Shown here: positions 26,773 to 37,699 of the stretch, in pieces | Layout of the letters: each line of letters starts with the position of its first letter | Numbering within the stretch: the stretch's first letter is position 1 | NCBI RefSeq assembly: GCF_020736705.1 | Contig: NZ_CP085990.1 | Coordinates: 744,001-808,000, forward strand | From: Psychrobacter sanguinis | GTDB taxonomy: Bacteria; Pseudomonadota; Gammaproteobacteria; Pseudomonadales; Moraxellaceae | Reading direction: 5' to 3' | DNA length: 64,000 nucleotides | The notes under the pieces: model-generated | The model's input: the letters and a program-made list of their open reading frames with translations, nothing else | The model's database searches: none | Told to the model about the DNA's origin: nothing | Position numbers and translations under genes: made by a program

Positions 26773-28767
26773 TTAAAAGAACAACTGTAAAGCAGCAGAG
26801 AATTCAGTATCTTGCGTACCGTCAAAGCGTTTATCGGCATAATCGACATCCGCTTTACTAGCGCTGATATCAAATAACCAACGTCTATCAAGTGCCGTAC
26901 CTTTAACATCATATCCTATAAAATTGAGTCCTAAAGTAGCACTCATAGCTTCACTGGTATCATCTTTAAGATCGGTTTCAGATGCTTTTACTATCCCGTA
27001 ATCTGCTCCGATATAAGGCGACCAACGTATCTTTTGGTTGCCTAAGGTTAACCAATTGGACTGCATAGGCTCATAACTCAACGTATTACGTAAGGAGGCT
27101 CCAGATTCTGCAGCACTGTAAACCTTATCGATACCACGGACCCCAGAATAAGTGGACCCCAAGGATTGCTGAGAAATACCATATAGCTGGTCGTTGCTAT
27201 ATTGTCCTTGGAGCTCATGAGTCATTTGCCAATAGCCTTTGTTCTCGCCTGAGGCAATGATAGGATGCTGGTGACTCAAATACCCTGATAATAACCAACG
27301 CAAATAGTCATCACTCAACCCCTGCTTAGTGGCCGGATTATCATGATTGCCAATCCCCTGCTCCGCACTCAAATCGACTACCCAGGCTCCTGTTGTAAAT
27401 TTTCTCGGGTCACTTTTTGAACGTTTATTAAATAACTTAGTATGAGTGGCACCAATACGAGCACTACTTAGAGTCGGACTTTGAATATCTAATTGACTAC
27501 CGAGTACTTCACTGGTGACATCTTGGTGAGCCAACTGTCCATATATTGTGGAGATACTGTCTTGATCTCGATCAAAAGTATAGTCACCACGTAAATTGGC
27601 CTGCCAACTATCACCCGTCTGTTCTAACATTGAATTAAGCAATTTTGTACTGCGGGTATATTCATCTGCAGCTAACAAGGCTGACCACTGCCAACGGCCA
27701 TTAGGGATTAGCGTATAAATGCTGGCACTACGGCGCTGATTGTCCTCATCATAGCCATAATGGTCTGTCAAACTTTGTTGTATCGTCAGTGAGGTTAAGT
27801 CAGCCTGGCCAAAGACATTACGTAAAGTGCTGTGCAGCTTTATTTGATTATGACCATAGCTATCATCTGGATCGTAGCGCCACTCTATATCGCTGTTTAT
27901 TTTTCCTGACTGCTGTTGCTGAGTCACTTGGATACGAACGTCTTTACCCACGGGGAAGATATCGAGCAGTAACGGCCCATCTATGACCCGTTCACCGTTA
28001 CTTACCGCTTGATCAAGTATTGCCATATTCGCAGGCTTATTTACTAACTTTCCAAATAAGCGAGAGGTGGGTAAATCAGTCTGATTATCAATGTTGGTAA
28101 TTTTTGCCACATAAACTTGCCAAAGCGACGTCCCTTGCCCAGTTTGAACAGGGTCAATGGAGATTTTAAAAAACCCTGCTTCCAAATAAGCCGCTGTAAT
28201 AGCTCTAATTAAGTCATTGGCAGCGGTTACCGAGATACATTGAGCCTGATCAATGGCGGCGGTGGATTCGGTAAGTGGTGATATTGCCGATATTTGCTCA
28301 GCGTGTTGGCGTAGCTTAGTCTGTGCCGCTTTGCTTAATTCTGGCATTGCTCCCAGCTCAATACGCTGTATTGGCAAACAGGCGCTTCGCTTAGAATCTA
28401 AAGTTGATTCTGGTTGAATGACTGTTGTATCGGGGGTGGGCTCCAACGATTGCGACTGTCGTAATGAGTCAATACGTTGCTTTTTGAGGGAGTCTTGCCA
28501 AGCCTGTTGCTGCTCTATAGTGTTCTTCCATGTTGGTGTTGGCTGTGATGCTTGTTGATCAGGTAAGTCAGCCGCATTGGCGATGGGAGCGATTAAGATG
28601 CTCAAACTACTTAAACTTAATCCTATTGTGGTGCTTATCATTGTCCGACTAAAGCGATAACGGCTCTCATTATCCTGCATAATTTGCTTAGTAATATACA
28701 GGCCAATGGATTTGGATAGGCCAATAGATCTGGCGTTTTTTATTCTATATATAAATAACATAATCAT
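26773..28767 (-). CDS. TpsB / FhaC-ShlB family outer-membrane transporter
   Basis: A 664-residue two-partner-secretion pore that exports the large TpsA adhesin across the outer membrane. After a long basic N-terminus there is a signal segment (about residues 43-65, ending ANA-AD). Then come a Gln/Pro-rich stretch and a POTRA_2-type region starting at CLPIQRIELGAMPEL (about 132) with its second Cys in AQCISVTAA. The rest is beta-strand-rich barrel with alternating aromatic residues, ending in LQLFF with a terminal Phe typical of outer-membrane barrels. The true start may be M30 (28680), since residues 1-29 fit no signal-peptide pattern. It lies just downstream of tpsA, with a terminator between them. 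Confidence 0.88.
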   Translation of the reverse strand: MIMLFIYRIKNARSIGLSKSIGLYITKQIMQDNESRYRFSRTMISTTIGLSLSSLSILIAPIANAADLPDQQASQPTPTWKNTIEQQQAWQDSLKKQRIDSLRQSQSLEPTPDTTVIQPESTLDSKRSACLPIQRIELGAMPELSKAAQTKLRQHAEQISAISPLTESTAAIDQAQCISVTAANDLIRAITAAYLEAGFFKISIDPVQTGQGTSLWQVYVAKITNIDNQTDLPTSRLFGKLVNKPANMAILDQAVSNGERVIDGPLLLDIFPVGKDVRIQVTQQQQSGKINSDIEWRYDPDDSYGHNQIKLHSTLRNVFGQADLTSLTIQQSLTDHYGYDEDNQRRSASIYTLIPNGRWQWSALLAADEYTRSTKLLNSMLEQTGDSWQANLRGDYTFDRDQDSISTIYGQLAHQDVTSEVLGSQLDIQSPTLSSARIGATHTKLFNKRSKSDPRKFTTGAWVVDLSAEQGIGNHDNPATKQGLSDDYLRWLLSGYLSHQHPIIASGENKGYWQMTHELQGQYSNDQLYGISQQSLGSTYSGVRGIDKVYSAAESGASLRNTLSYEPMQSNWLTLGNQKIRWSPYIGADYGIVKASETDLKDDTSEAMSATLGLNFIGYDVKGTALDRRWLFDISASKADVDYADKRFDGTQDTEFSAALQLFF

Positions 28768-28793
28768 TCATCACGGTCTAAGAAAAATAGAAA

Positions 28794-28819
28794 AACCCAC
28801 ACCTAGGTAGGTGTGGGTT
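28794..28819 (-). terminator. Terminator or attenuator between tpsA and tpsB
   Basis: AACCCACACCT and AGGTGTGGGTT form a perfect 11-bp stem around AGGT. On the minus strand it is followed by TTTTTCTATTTTTC. It sits between the end of tpsA and the start of tpsB. Confidence 0.8.
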
Positions 28820-28939
28820 CCTGTTGACCTACAATTTAAAGCAATAATCTAGTATATCGTTAAATTATAAGCAGTTATAAATTAGCGATGCTTACAGATC
28901 CGTACTTAAAAATTATTGCTTACTAAAAATGCGCGCCCG

Positions 28940-31900
28940 TTATAACTGTACATTGGCTTTGGTGTTGTTTGCATCAGTGTCATCCCATTTGTAGTTTACA
29001 TCCGCATGAACTGGAATGCCAAGATCAACCGGCTTACCTTGTAATGCGTCTGTGACTAGACCAGGAATGGTGCCAACAAACTTAGGGACACTAAATGTTT
29101 TACCATCTACTGAAGCCCCTACTTGGTGCACAAAGTCGTCATTATTATTGCTAATTACTGACGCCCCATTGAGGTTAGATCCTGTCGCACTTACTTTAGC
29201 AGCATTAACATTGATATTACCGCTACCAACAGTTGTGTTTAATGTCTCGGCATTAACATTGGCTTGGTGGGTAATTTTTTGATTATCAACATCAAATCCC
29301 GCTTTACCAGCAACACTTACGCCAAGGATAGTACCATTATTAAAATCGTTTTTGAGGGCATCAATAACATTACCTGCCGTTATGTCATTAACAAATTTAA
29401 TAGGAGACCCATCAACGTTCAACCCCGTATCAACATTGACTTTAACGACTTCATCTTGAGCAGAACTTAAAGCAAGTCCATTTCCAGATGTTGTGGTTAA
29501 TGACTCTGCATCAATATTAGATTGTAAGTTAATATCGTTGCCGGTACTAATGTTTATGTTATCTGCTTTTATAGTGCCTAGACCATAGTATTTGCTATTG
29601 TCCGTTTTCACGTTTAAATGCGAACCTAACGTGTCACTTTCAAAACTTTGAGAATTAGCACTCTGTTTCACAGCACCACCAAGATTTCCGCCGATACCGA
29701 AATTCCCCACGTAATCTTTTGACTCAGCAGCGATAATATTGACATCACCTTTAGCGTTGGCATTAGATAATTCAATACTATTGGCTGTAATGTTCGCCCC
29801 ATCTACACTCAGAGCATTACCTGCTTCATTAGCGGCTACAGTTAAGTCCTTTGTACTAATAGTAGCCCCATGCGCTTTATTGCTGGTTTCATTAACCACA
29901 CCTAAATCGCCACCGAAACCCAACTCTGATAGATCTGGAGCAAAGGCTCCATTACCACTCATTGCTACACCTACAGCACGATGATTATCTTGTGCCGCAG
30001 CGATATTGGCGCGATTACCTTTAATTACCACAGTGTCAGCGTTAATAGTAGCACCATCAACTTGCGCCAACTGTCCACCTGTAGTCGTTAAGTTAGTCAC
30101 ATTAACGTTAGCTGCCTTGGCTTGAGTGTCTTCTTCGCCTAAGTAGTTAAATCCTGCTTGAGCTGAAAAACTTGGTAGAACGCCTGCCCCAGTTGACACT
30201 GCTGCCGGAATAACGGTTAAGCCTACTGAACCGCCTAATTTAGCACCACCAGCGGTAGTCCACTGTTTATCACTATCTTGAGCAATACGAGCTTCCTCGC
30301 CTGCCGTAACATTGTATTGTTTTGCAGTAACATCTTGAGCAGCAGCAGCGCGAGTATCAGCGTTAATGTTCACAGTATCTGCAGTTAAGCTACCTTTAAC
30401 CGCTTTGGCATTGCCTTTTTGCAAATATTGATAAGTACCTTTACCGCCGGCCTTAACGTTTACACTGGTAAAGTCGTTGGTGTCAGCATTAACGCTTACA
30501 TCGCCATGACCACTGTGTCTGGTGGTCACTGTTGAGTCATATGCTGAGTCACCTTTATAGTCATCAGCGCTGATATTGATTTTACCGGCTTTAATTTGAG
30601 TGCCAGAATCAACGGCCGTGTTAAGTGCTGTAATACTCACGGCATCATCTGCCACAATACCTGTGGTATGCGCTGTTTTAACTTCAGTAGTTTCACCTAC
30701 ACCATCGCCAGATAGGCTAATACCACCACCAATGATAGGATTGACACCTGCAAAGACATTTAAAGCAGCGTCACCACCAGCGACTACTTTACGATCAACC
30801 ACTCGGTCGTAAGAAGCATCGTTAATGATATCTTGTCCACTTAAATTTACGGTAGCAGCATTAATTTGTGTGCCTTTATTGGTTAATGTCTCAGCTGCCT
30901 TTAACGATGCATTGTTACCGGCATTAACAGTAGAGTTAACCGCTTGGTATTCATTATGCTCACCGATGATCTGGTCATGCCCAATACTAACGCCAACTTC
31001 AATCCCAGTCGCTCCACCTTTTATATAAGCTTCAGGACCAGTACTTTTATACACTTTACTATTAACAGCCGTTAATGCCTCATTGGCACCCGTAGACACT
31101 TGATTGCCTTCAATGGCCACATTGTTAGCCGCTTTAATATTGGTACCGTTGATACTAACGTCTTGTGCTTTTAAGTTAGCGGTATTAGCAGATAAAGCGC
31201 TACTACGTGAGCCACCTGTTCCTGTAGTGGTAAGTGTCTTGTCCCCTTTTAGAGAACCTGATGCTTCAAAGGTTAAATCTTTAGTTAATTGTGGATCTAA
31301 TAACCCTTTTATACCATTCTTGAAGTCTATGTTCGAGCTGGAATCATTTTCAGCCGTAATATCATAAGTTTCAGTTTTGGTAATATCGGTTGGATTGGCG
31401 GCATTGGTTGTTAAGGCTTTATTAGCATTGGTATCAAGCACACCCATTGCTGCCACATCACTACCAGATATTGCAATATTCTCACCAGTTAATGTCACCT
31501 CTTTAGCAGACAAATCACTGGCCACAGTGTTCTGTGCTAAACGATCGATAGCAAGCTTCTTATCTGTGATATTAAAGGCCGTACCATGACGATCTTCTTT
31601 ATAATCTTGCTCAGTCGAAAAACCATTACTGATATTGACATCGCCTACCGCACGCGCCTGTAACTTATCGCTAGCTTTAATGCCACTTGCGGTAACCTTG
31701 ATATTGCCCTCAGCATTTATAGTCGCGTCTTTGGCATTAATTTGACTGCCAACCTGCGTTGTTTGACCTTTATTATCAATATGGGTCTCACCACCGCCAA
31801 TACCGCCCCAGTACTTATAGTCTTCCTCATTTGTTTGACGATTGGTGGTAGTACTACCGGCTACTGTCAAATCTTTAGCGCTATTTAGTGTAGCTGTATC

Positions 31901-33455
31901 AGCAGTTAATTGAACCCCTTCTAAACGCTGCTCCCCACCGCTCGTTAAGCTTACGCTATTGCCGGAAATATCAGTCTGATATCCCTTTTGAGTGGCTTGT
32001 GTAATGTCATGTGAGCCTGTTTTTAAATCGGCAGTTTCACGAGCATAACGATTAATAGCGCTATGTGAATCTTCAGTATGTTCATTGGTAGCGACCAAAT
32101 CATTACCAGAAGTTAAGGCGACATTTGACCCTTTAATGGTTGTTCCAGCAAGTTTAAGGTCTCCTGCTGAGTTAACATTAATACCCTCTGCAGCGTTAAG
32201 CTGCGATTGATGATATTGCTGACTCTTATCAAGAGTTTCATTTTCATTAAACCACAGACCTTTAGTATTACGCGCCGTTGCACTATCAGTGTGGGTAGTT
32301 GTTACACCACCAATATCAATATTACTACCTGTCGCATCGATATTAGTGCCATCAATTTTACTGCCTTTAACGACCACATTGTTACCGCTAAGTGCAATAT
32401 TCTCACCTGTAATAGAGGACCCTTTAAAACTTTCAACCTCTTTATAGCCTGAGTTAGTTAACGTTACATTGTCTTCAAGCTTCTGTTGGTTTTTGTCTAA
32501 ATCTATGCGAGCGGTTTGTACCTCCCCGCCAATAGAAAGTTGTTTGTTACCAGCAAGTGAGACATTATTAGCTGAAATTTGGCTATCCGAAACTTTTAGG
32601 GTATCTGCAGCAGCATCAAAGTCTTGAGCAGCATTGAATTGACCTTGTAAAGTTTGGGTGGCATCCGTATCAGTATTGTGCAGGCGAATACGGCCAGAGT
32701 TCATACTTCCTAAGATTTGACCATCTAAAGTCACATGCGGCTGTGATCTTTCATGGCTGCTGACATCAAGTGTGTCATAGTCAATATTATTACGACCAGA
32801 AATAACATTAATGGCTTCAGAAGCCTTAATATTGCCATTGATATCAACCTTAGGAGCGAGTAGATCCAAACGCTGATTGCCATTTATGTCACCACTTAAA
32901 GCAAGTGTTTTACTAGTGCGATCGCCGACGCTAAAACCTGCCAAACGGTCTTCTGCTATCGTAGGGGTACCCACTACCAAAGACGCACGATTGGTATTGA
33001 TAAAGCCTATATCTTTACCCGTGATGCCATTTGGGTTAGCTAGCACATAGTCAGCGGCCATCCCAAATACTTCTTGTTGCCCTAACAATAATGAAGGATT
33101 CTTACTGACTACTTCATTCAGAATAATCGATGCCGTGCCTTTCAAATTACTGTTGGCATCAAGTTGACCGGCAAGCTGGGATTGTCCTGATTGCAGTGAG
33201 TTATTTAAGACTGCCCCTGATTTACTAACGTTAAAATCTTTATATTGGTTATGAGAAAGGCCTTTGGCCTTTGGCATTTGGATTGGCAATATTAACCACA
33301 TCCACGTCGCCCACTTTACTCACACTAGTTTGCCCTACTGGTCTAATATTATCAGCCAGTGCAGCGACACTTAGCATTGGCAGTATCAAAGCTAGACTAA
33401 CTGCACTTGCAATTCGACCCTGAGAAGAAAGTTTAAAACCTTTTTTAGTATTCAT
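28940..33455 (-). pseudogene. TpsA filamentous-haemagglutinin-like adhesin, frameshifted near the 5' end
   Basis: A secreted beta-helix exoprotein of about 1,500 residues, read in two frames. Frame one (33249-33455) starts at an ATG with TAGGGCG seven bases upstream. It encodes a signal peptide (RIASAVSLALILPMLSVAALA) and VVNIANPNAKG, then shifts and stops. Frame two (28940-33301, 1453 residues) continues with GLSHNQYKDFNVSKSGAVLNNS, the hallmark of the TPS secretion domain, and then long Ser/Asn/Thr/Gly-rich haemagglutinin-type repeats. The break is an extra copy of a 7-bp repeat (33261-33274); removing one copy restores NPNAKGLSHN exactly. No C-terminal toxin domain or immunity gene is seen, so it looks like an adhesin, not a CDI toxin. 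It may be dead, phase-variable or a sequencing artefact. Confidence 0.85.
33261..33281. repeat. Heptanucleotide tandem repeat causing the tpsA frameshift
   Basis: CCTTTGG, CCTTTGG and CATTTGG stand in tandem on the plus strand. The two identical copies shift the tpsA frame by one; one copy fewer would give an intact reading frame. Confidence 0.88.
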
Positions 33456-33982
33456 AATCGCGCCCTATTTAATAAAACTGATTTACTTAACCCAATTCAT
33501 TAGTTTGCCCAAACTAACGAGGGGAATGCGCAATGGAAACCCTTGCCATAGGAGTTTCCGACCTTTGAAATTATTTTTAAATTTTCAATAAAATCAAGGC
33601 CATATCTATATAATCAAATAAATATGACATTCCTATTACAGATTACATTTTGGTTACACTTACTGTTCATATCATTAATAATGATTGCTTGACCGTCAGC
33701 CTCATCTCAATTTAATCCTTTATTCTCATTAAGTTGAGCAAAAGATATACCAACTTTTAATATTTTAGATATATAAATAAAAAAATCGCTTTTAGAGTCC
33801 TAAAAGTGGCTCTTATAATCTAATAAAAGTTTTAGATAAAATGTATCGCTGTTTAAAATATTAGACTTACTTTGTTTTACATTAGATTTGTTTAATGTAT
33901 ATATAATAATTTATGGAATGATTTCTTTAGCAGGGTGGCTGTATAAAATTAACTATAAGAACATATGTCACAGGATCAAAGT
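33456..33982. other. tpsA leader and divergent regulatory region
   Basis: AT-rich, about 530 bases, between tpsA (minus) and the first zinc-ribbon gene (plus). TTAGTTTG-CC-CAAACTAA (33500-33517) is a perfect palindrome close to the tpsA start and could be an operator. GGAAAC and GTTTCC arms lie at 33535-33559. CTTTTAG-AGTC-CTAAAAG lies at 33789-33806. A TATAAT word at 33902-33907 could be a -10 box for the plus-strand gene, but I find no matching -35. Confidence 0.5.
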
Positions 33983-34321
33983 ATGGAAAACGTTTCCGAT
34001 AAAGACACGAAGTCGATTGACAGCCTCGTTACGATATTAGAGAGGCACTCAATGCAGTGTCATTGTGGTGGTTTAGCCCCGCCTGCTGCTATTGAGGGTC
34101 ACTCATATAAGTGCCTGACCTGTCATGAAAGCCAAGAAGGAATTAGTTATAATTTTAATAGATTAATACCTAGCCTTTCCCAGTTTAAGAACTCATCGTC
34201 CAAACCCAGTAATGAAATAGACTGCTTTAACCAAGCGATAGAAACATTACGTGTCAAAAGTCCCGTTATCAATACCTCTTCTAGTAAATTAAAAAAATTG
34301 TGGAAACGAATAAAACATTAA
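33983..34321 (+). CDS. Small zinc-ribbon-like protein of unknown function, copy 1
   Basis: 112 residues from the start I choose. I do not recognise the family. CHCGG (C26, C28) and YKCLTCH (C44, C47) make a C-x-C...C-x2-C arrangement resembling a small zinc ribbon. The C-terminus is strongly basic (KLKKLWKRIKH). The frame also opens at 33965, but the ATG at 33983 has AGGA about eight bases upstream and matches the start of copy 2. It is about 77% identical to copy 2 without gaps (26 differences in 112), including all the Cys residues. The paralogues and their flanks repeat at exactly 627 bases, so this is a tandem duplication. A nucleic-acid-binding role is only a guess. Confidence 0.75.
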   Translation: MENVSDKDTKSIDSLVTILERHSMQCHCGGLAPPAAIEGHSYKCLTCHESQEGISYNFNRLIPSLSQFKNSSSKPSNEIDCFNQAIETLRVKSPVINTSSSKLKKLWKRIKH

Positions 34322-34407
34322 AGCGCGCTTTTCCAAAATAGGAATTAATTGTCTAATTGATATGTAGCTACAAATAATTTTGTTTTCTATCTTTATACTA
34401 GCCCCAT

Positions 34408-34440
34408 AAAAAAAGCCACCTCAATGAGGTGGCTTTTTTT
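34408..34440 (+). terminator. Terminator after zinc-ribbon gene copy 1
   Basis: AAAAAAAGCCACCTC and GAGGTGGCTTTTTTT form a perfect stem with an AAT loop. An equivalent lies 627 bases further on. Confidence 0.88.
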
Positions 34441-34609
34441 ATTTATACCAAATTATGACTAGTAAACACATTTAATCAACTCTATTTAACATATTTTTTA
34501 AAAAGTCTATATGATAAGTGTAATAGGTATATACTATTCTCTATATTAGTTGTTTAGTACTATAGAAATATAAAATTAATAACAAAACAACAGGGGACAG
34601 GATTAGAGT

Positions 34610-34948
34610 ATGGAAAATGTTTCTGATAAAGGCATGAGATCAGTTGACAGCATCGTTACGATATTAGAAAGACACTCGATGCAATGTCACTGTGGAGGTC
34701 TAGCTCCACCTGCTACTATCGAAGGTCGCTTATATAAGTGCTTAACCTGTCATAAGAGCCAAGAAGGAATTAATTATAACTTTGATAGACTAATAGCTTC
34801 ATTCTCTGAATTTAAAAACTCATCTTCAAAAACCAATAGTGAAATAAATTGCTTTAACCAGGCGATAGACATATTACGTCGTAAAAGTTCTGTCATCAAT
34901 ACCTCTTCTAATAAATTAAAAAAACTATGGAAACGATTAAGACGTTAA
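34610..34948 (+). CDS. Small zinc-ribbon-like protein of unknown function, copy 2
   Basis: 112 residues, the downstream paralogue of the gene at 33983. It keeps the Cys pattern CHCGG...YKCLTCH, the central FKNSSSK stretch and the basic tail (KLKKLWKRLRR). AGGA at 34599-34602 is seven bases before the ATG. Most differences from copy 1 are conservative, and there are no gaps or stops, so both copies appear to be under selection to remain functional. It has its own terminator, shared with convergent pnp. The function is not recognisable from sequence. Confidence 0.75.
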   Translation: MENVSDKGMRSVDSIVTILERHSMQCHCGGLAPPATIEGRLYKCLTCHKSQEGINYNFDRLIASFSEFKNSSSKTNSEINCFNQAIDILRRKSSVINTSSNKLKKLWKRLRR

Positions 34949-35034
34949 AGCGCGCTTTTGTAAAATGCGAATTAACTGTCTAATTGATATATAGCTACAA
35001 ATAAATTTATTTTCTATCCTTATATCAGCCCCAT

Positions 35035-35068
35035 AAAAAAAGCCCCCTCATTGAGGTGGCTTTTTTTT
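35035..35068. terminator. Bidirectional terminator, zinc-ribbon copy 2 / pnp
   Basis: AAGCCCCCTC and GAGGTGGCTT (one mismatch) with A- and T-runs, between convergent genes. Confidence 0.8.
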
Positions 35069-35115
35069 ATTTTATTAAAGCTACTGGCTTTTACTTGATT
35101 AAGTACGATGACAAA

Positions 35116-37224
35116 TTAAGCTTGCTCTTGCTCAACGCCTTTCATGGTTAGCTTAATACGGCCACGGTTATCAACGTCTTGTACCAACACATTGATTTCC
35201 TGACCTTCACTTAGATAGTCAGATACGTTTTCTACACGCTCATCAGAGATTTGTGAGATATGTACCAGACCATCAGTACCTGGTAATACAGTGACGAAGG
35301 CACCAAAATCCACCACGCGTGCTACTGTACCTTTATACACTTTACCCACTTCTACTTCCGCAGTAATGGCTTCAATCTGACGAATGGCTTCTTTAGTAGC
35401 GGCTTTATTTTCACCAAAGATACGGATAGTACCATTGTCATCGATATCGATAACCGCACCAGTGTCTTCGGTTAGCTGACGGATAGTCGCGCCGCCTTTA
35501 CCAATAACATCACGAATCTTATCAGAGTTGATTTCGATTACCGCATAGTTAGGCGCATGAGCATTAATCTCAGTACGGCTGCTTGGCAATACTTCGTTCA
35601 TTGCATTTAGAATATGGATACGACCCGCATGAGCTTGCTCAAGCGCTTTTTCCATAATGTCAGCAGTGATACCTTCAATTTTGATATCCATTTGTAATGC
35701 AGTGATACCATCTTTTGTACCGGCTACTTTAAAGTCCATATCGCCTAAGTGATCTTCGTCACCTAAGATATCTGACAATACAGCAAAACGATCGCCTTCT
35801 TTAACCAGACCCATGGCAATACCTGCCACTGGCGCTTTCATTGGCACACCAGCGTCCATTAGCGCAAGACTGGCGCCACATACTGAAGCCATTGAAGAAG
35901 AGCCATTTGATTCAGTAATTTCTGATACCACACGGATTACATATGGGAAGCGGTCACTATCTGGAAGCATGGCTTGAACACCACGACGGGCTAAACGACC
36001 ATGACCGATTTCACGACGCTTAGGCACACCTTCACGGCCTGTCTCACCTACTGAGAAGTGCGGGAAGTTATAATGCAGCATGAAATGATCTTGGATAGTG
36101 CCTGCCAACGAGTCAATTAGGTTCACGTCACGTGAGTTACCTAAAGTCGTGGTAACCAATGCTTGAGTTTCACCACGGGTAAATAAGGCAGAACCATGCG
36201 TGTAAGGTAATACGCCTACTTGAATATCTAGAGCACGTACTGTGTCTAAATCGCGGCCATCGATACGTGGCTTGCCTGAAAGAATGGCATCACGAACGGT
36301 ACGGTATTTAAGATCGTTGTAAATCTCTTTGATTTGACCTTCTTTTTCCGAAAACTCTTCTGATTCAGGATCGCCTGCCAATGCTTCAATAGCAGCGGCT
36401 TTAATTTCATCTAATTTCTCATAACGCGCTTGTTTATCACTAATTGAATAAGCGTCAGCTACTTGGCTACCAAATTGAGTGGTTACTTTTTCTTTTAACT
36501 CAGCATTCAATTCAGGCGCAACAAACTGTTGTTTTTCAGTACCAACTGCTTTGGCCAATTCAACAATATTATCGATAACAATTTGCTGTTGTTCATGGCC
36601 ATATAGCACCGCACCTAACATCTGATCTTCAGAAAGCTCAGCGGCTTCAGATTCAACCATTAATACAGCAGACTTAGTACCAGCAACCACCAAATCTAAA
36701 TCGCTGTTTTTAAGCTCTTCAATTGATGGGTTTAATACGTATTCACCATTAATGAAACCTACACGAGCTCCGCCAACAGGACCATTAAATGGGGCATCTG
36801 AAATAGCCAAAGCTGCTGACGCACCAATCATTGCGGCGATATCTGCATAATGCTTCTTATCACTTGATACCACAGTGGCAGTGATTTGGATTTCGTTCAC
36901 ATAGCCTTCAGGGAATAAAGGACGGATCGGACGGTCGATTAGGCGAGAAGTTAGGGTTTCAAATTCTGTAGGACGGCCTTCACGCTTGCCATAAGCGCCT
37001 GGAATTTTACCCGCTGCATACATTTTTTCTTGGTAGTTAACGGTTAGTGGAAAAAAGTTTTGGCCTTCTTTAGCCTCACTTTTTACAACCACAGCAACCA
37101 ACACAGAAACGCCGCCCATGTGCACAAGCACTGAGTTAGCTTGTCTAGCGATACGACCGGTTTCAATAATAACTTGCTGATTGCCGTATTGAAATTCTCG
37201 AGAAATGGTATTGAACATTGACAT
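35116..37224 (-). CDS. pnp: Polynucleotide phosphorylase
   Basis: A 702-residue 3'-5' exoribonuclease that phosphorolyses RNA and takes part in the degradosome and small-RNA stability. Two RNase PH domains are joined by a helical linker. The second carries [23 protein letters not shown] and [37 protein letters not shown] domain ([20 protein letters not shown], about residue 556) and an S1 domain (about 620-690, [13 protein letters not shown]) follow. Length matches the family. AGGA lies seven bases before ATG 37224. rpsO is upstream, as usual, but a terminator lies in the 475-base spacer between them, so pnp probably has its own promoter and leader. Confidence 0.97.
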   Translation of the reverse strand: MSMFNTISREFQYGNQQVIIETGRIARQANSVLVHMGGVSVLVAVVVKSEAKEGQNFFPLTVNYQEKMYAAGKIPGAYGKREGRPTEFETLTSRLIDRPIRPLFPEGYVNEIQITATVVSSDKKHYADIAAMIGASAALAISDAPFNGPVGGARVGFINGEYVLNPSIEELKNSDLDLVVAGTKSAVLMVESEAAELSEDQMLGAVLYGHEQQQIVIDNIVELAKAVGTEKQQFVAPELNAELKEKVTTQFGSQVADAYSISDKQARYEKLDEIKAAAIEALAGDPESEEFSEKEGQIKEIYNDLKYRTVRDAILSGKPRIDGRDLDTVRALDIQVGVLPYTHGSALFTRGETQALVTTTLGNSRDVNLIDSLAGTIQDHFMLHYNFPHFSVGETGREGVPKRREIGHGRLARRGVQAMLPDSDRFPYVIRVVSEITESNGSSSMASVCGASLALMDAGVPMKAPVAGIAMGLVKEGDRFAVLSDILGDEDHLGDMDFKVAGTKDGITALQMDIKIEGITADIMEKALEQAHAGRIHILNAMNEVLPSSRTEINAHAPNYAVIEINSDKIRDVIGKGGATIRQLTEDTGAVIDIDDNGTIRIFGENKAATKEAIRQIEAITAEVEVGKVYKGTVARVVDFGAFVTVLPGTDGLVHISQISDERVENVSDYLSEGQEINVLVQDVDNRGRIKLTMKGVEQEQA

Positions 37225-37699
37225 TAATTTTTCCTATTTTTATAGATTAGCAATATAAGGGGTAACGCATCTATTGAGACTTACTTTAGCCTCTAACGTT
37301 TGACTGCTTAACGATTGACTTAAACTTCATCAACTCATTACGATAACTTTTAATATTATAGCTATCGATACTGATGCTATGGCTAACAATGTCATGATTA
37401 TGGACAGTTTGCAGCACTCATCATAAACAAATCAAACGTTAGAAGCCCATTATTCTCACATAGACCGCTTCTTATTTTACAGGGATTTGCCATACTTGAC
37501 CAATAAAAGTCATTTAACAATTCTGACAGATTTGGCTTACAAGGATATTCCCAGATTTGGATAAAAACTTAGATACAAAAAACGGCGTGAAATATTCACA
37601 CCGTTTTTTGTTCTTTAAGGCATGAGCGTTTTAATTTAACTTTAAACCTCAATTCAGATAGCTAATAATAGAAACCCAAATTGAATAAAAAAGTTAAAA
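37225..37699. other. rpsO-pnp spacer
   Basis: 475 bases holding the rpsO terminator and presumably the pnp promoter and leader. In E. coli the pnp leader is the site of autoregulation; I could not identify an equivalent stem-loop here. Confidence 0.5.
37577..37609 (-). terminator. Terminator after rpsO
   Basis: AAAAAACGG-GTGAA and ATTCAC-CCGTTTTTT pair with one mismatch. Followed by T-rich sequence on the minus strand. Confidence 0.75.

Larger units (their letters stand above)
33943..35068. repeat. Tandem duplication, period 627 bp
   Basis: ATAAAATTAA upstream (33943 and 34570), the start codon (33983 and 34610), the AAGCGCGCTTTT after the stop, and the terminator (34408 and 35035) are all offset by exactly 627. 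The duplicated unit therefore includes upstream region, gene and terminator. Divergence of roughly a fifth at protein level shows it is not recent. Confidence 0.85.

Noticed and set aside
29016..32452. Several plus-strand open frames of 65-90 codons opposite tpsA
   Set aside because: Antisense shadows of a repeat-rich gene with low stop density; no family motifs or ribosome-binding sites.
33249..33455. A separate 68-residue secreted protein gene
   Set aside because: It is the signal-peptide part of tpsA; deleting seven bases joins it perfectly to the TPS domain.
28940..33455. A contact-dependent inhibition (CdiA/CdiI) locus
   Set aside because: No toxin-like C-terminus, no immunity gene and no VENN-type boundary seen.
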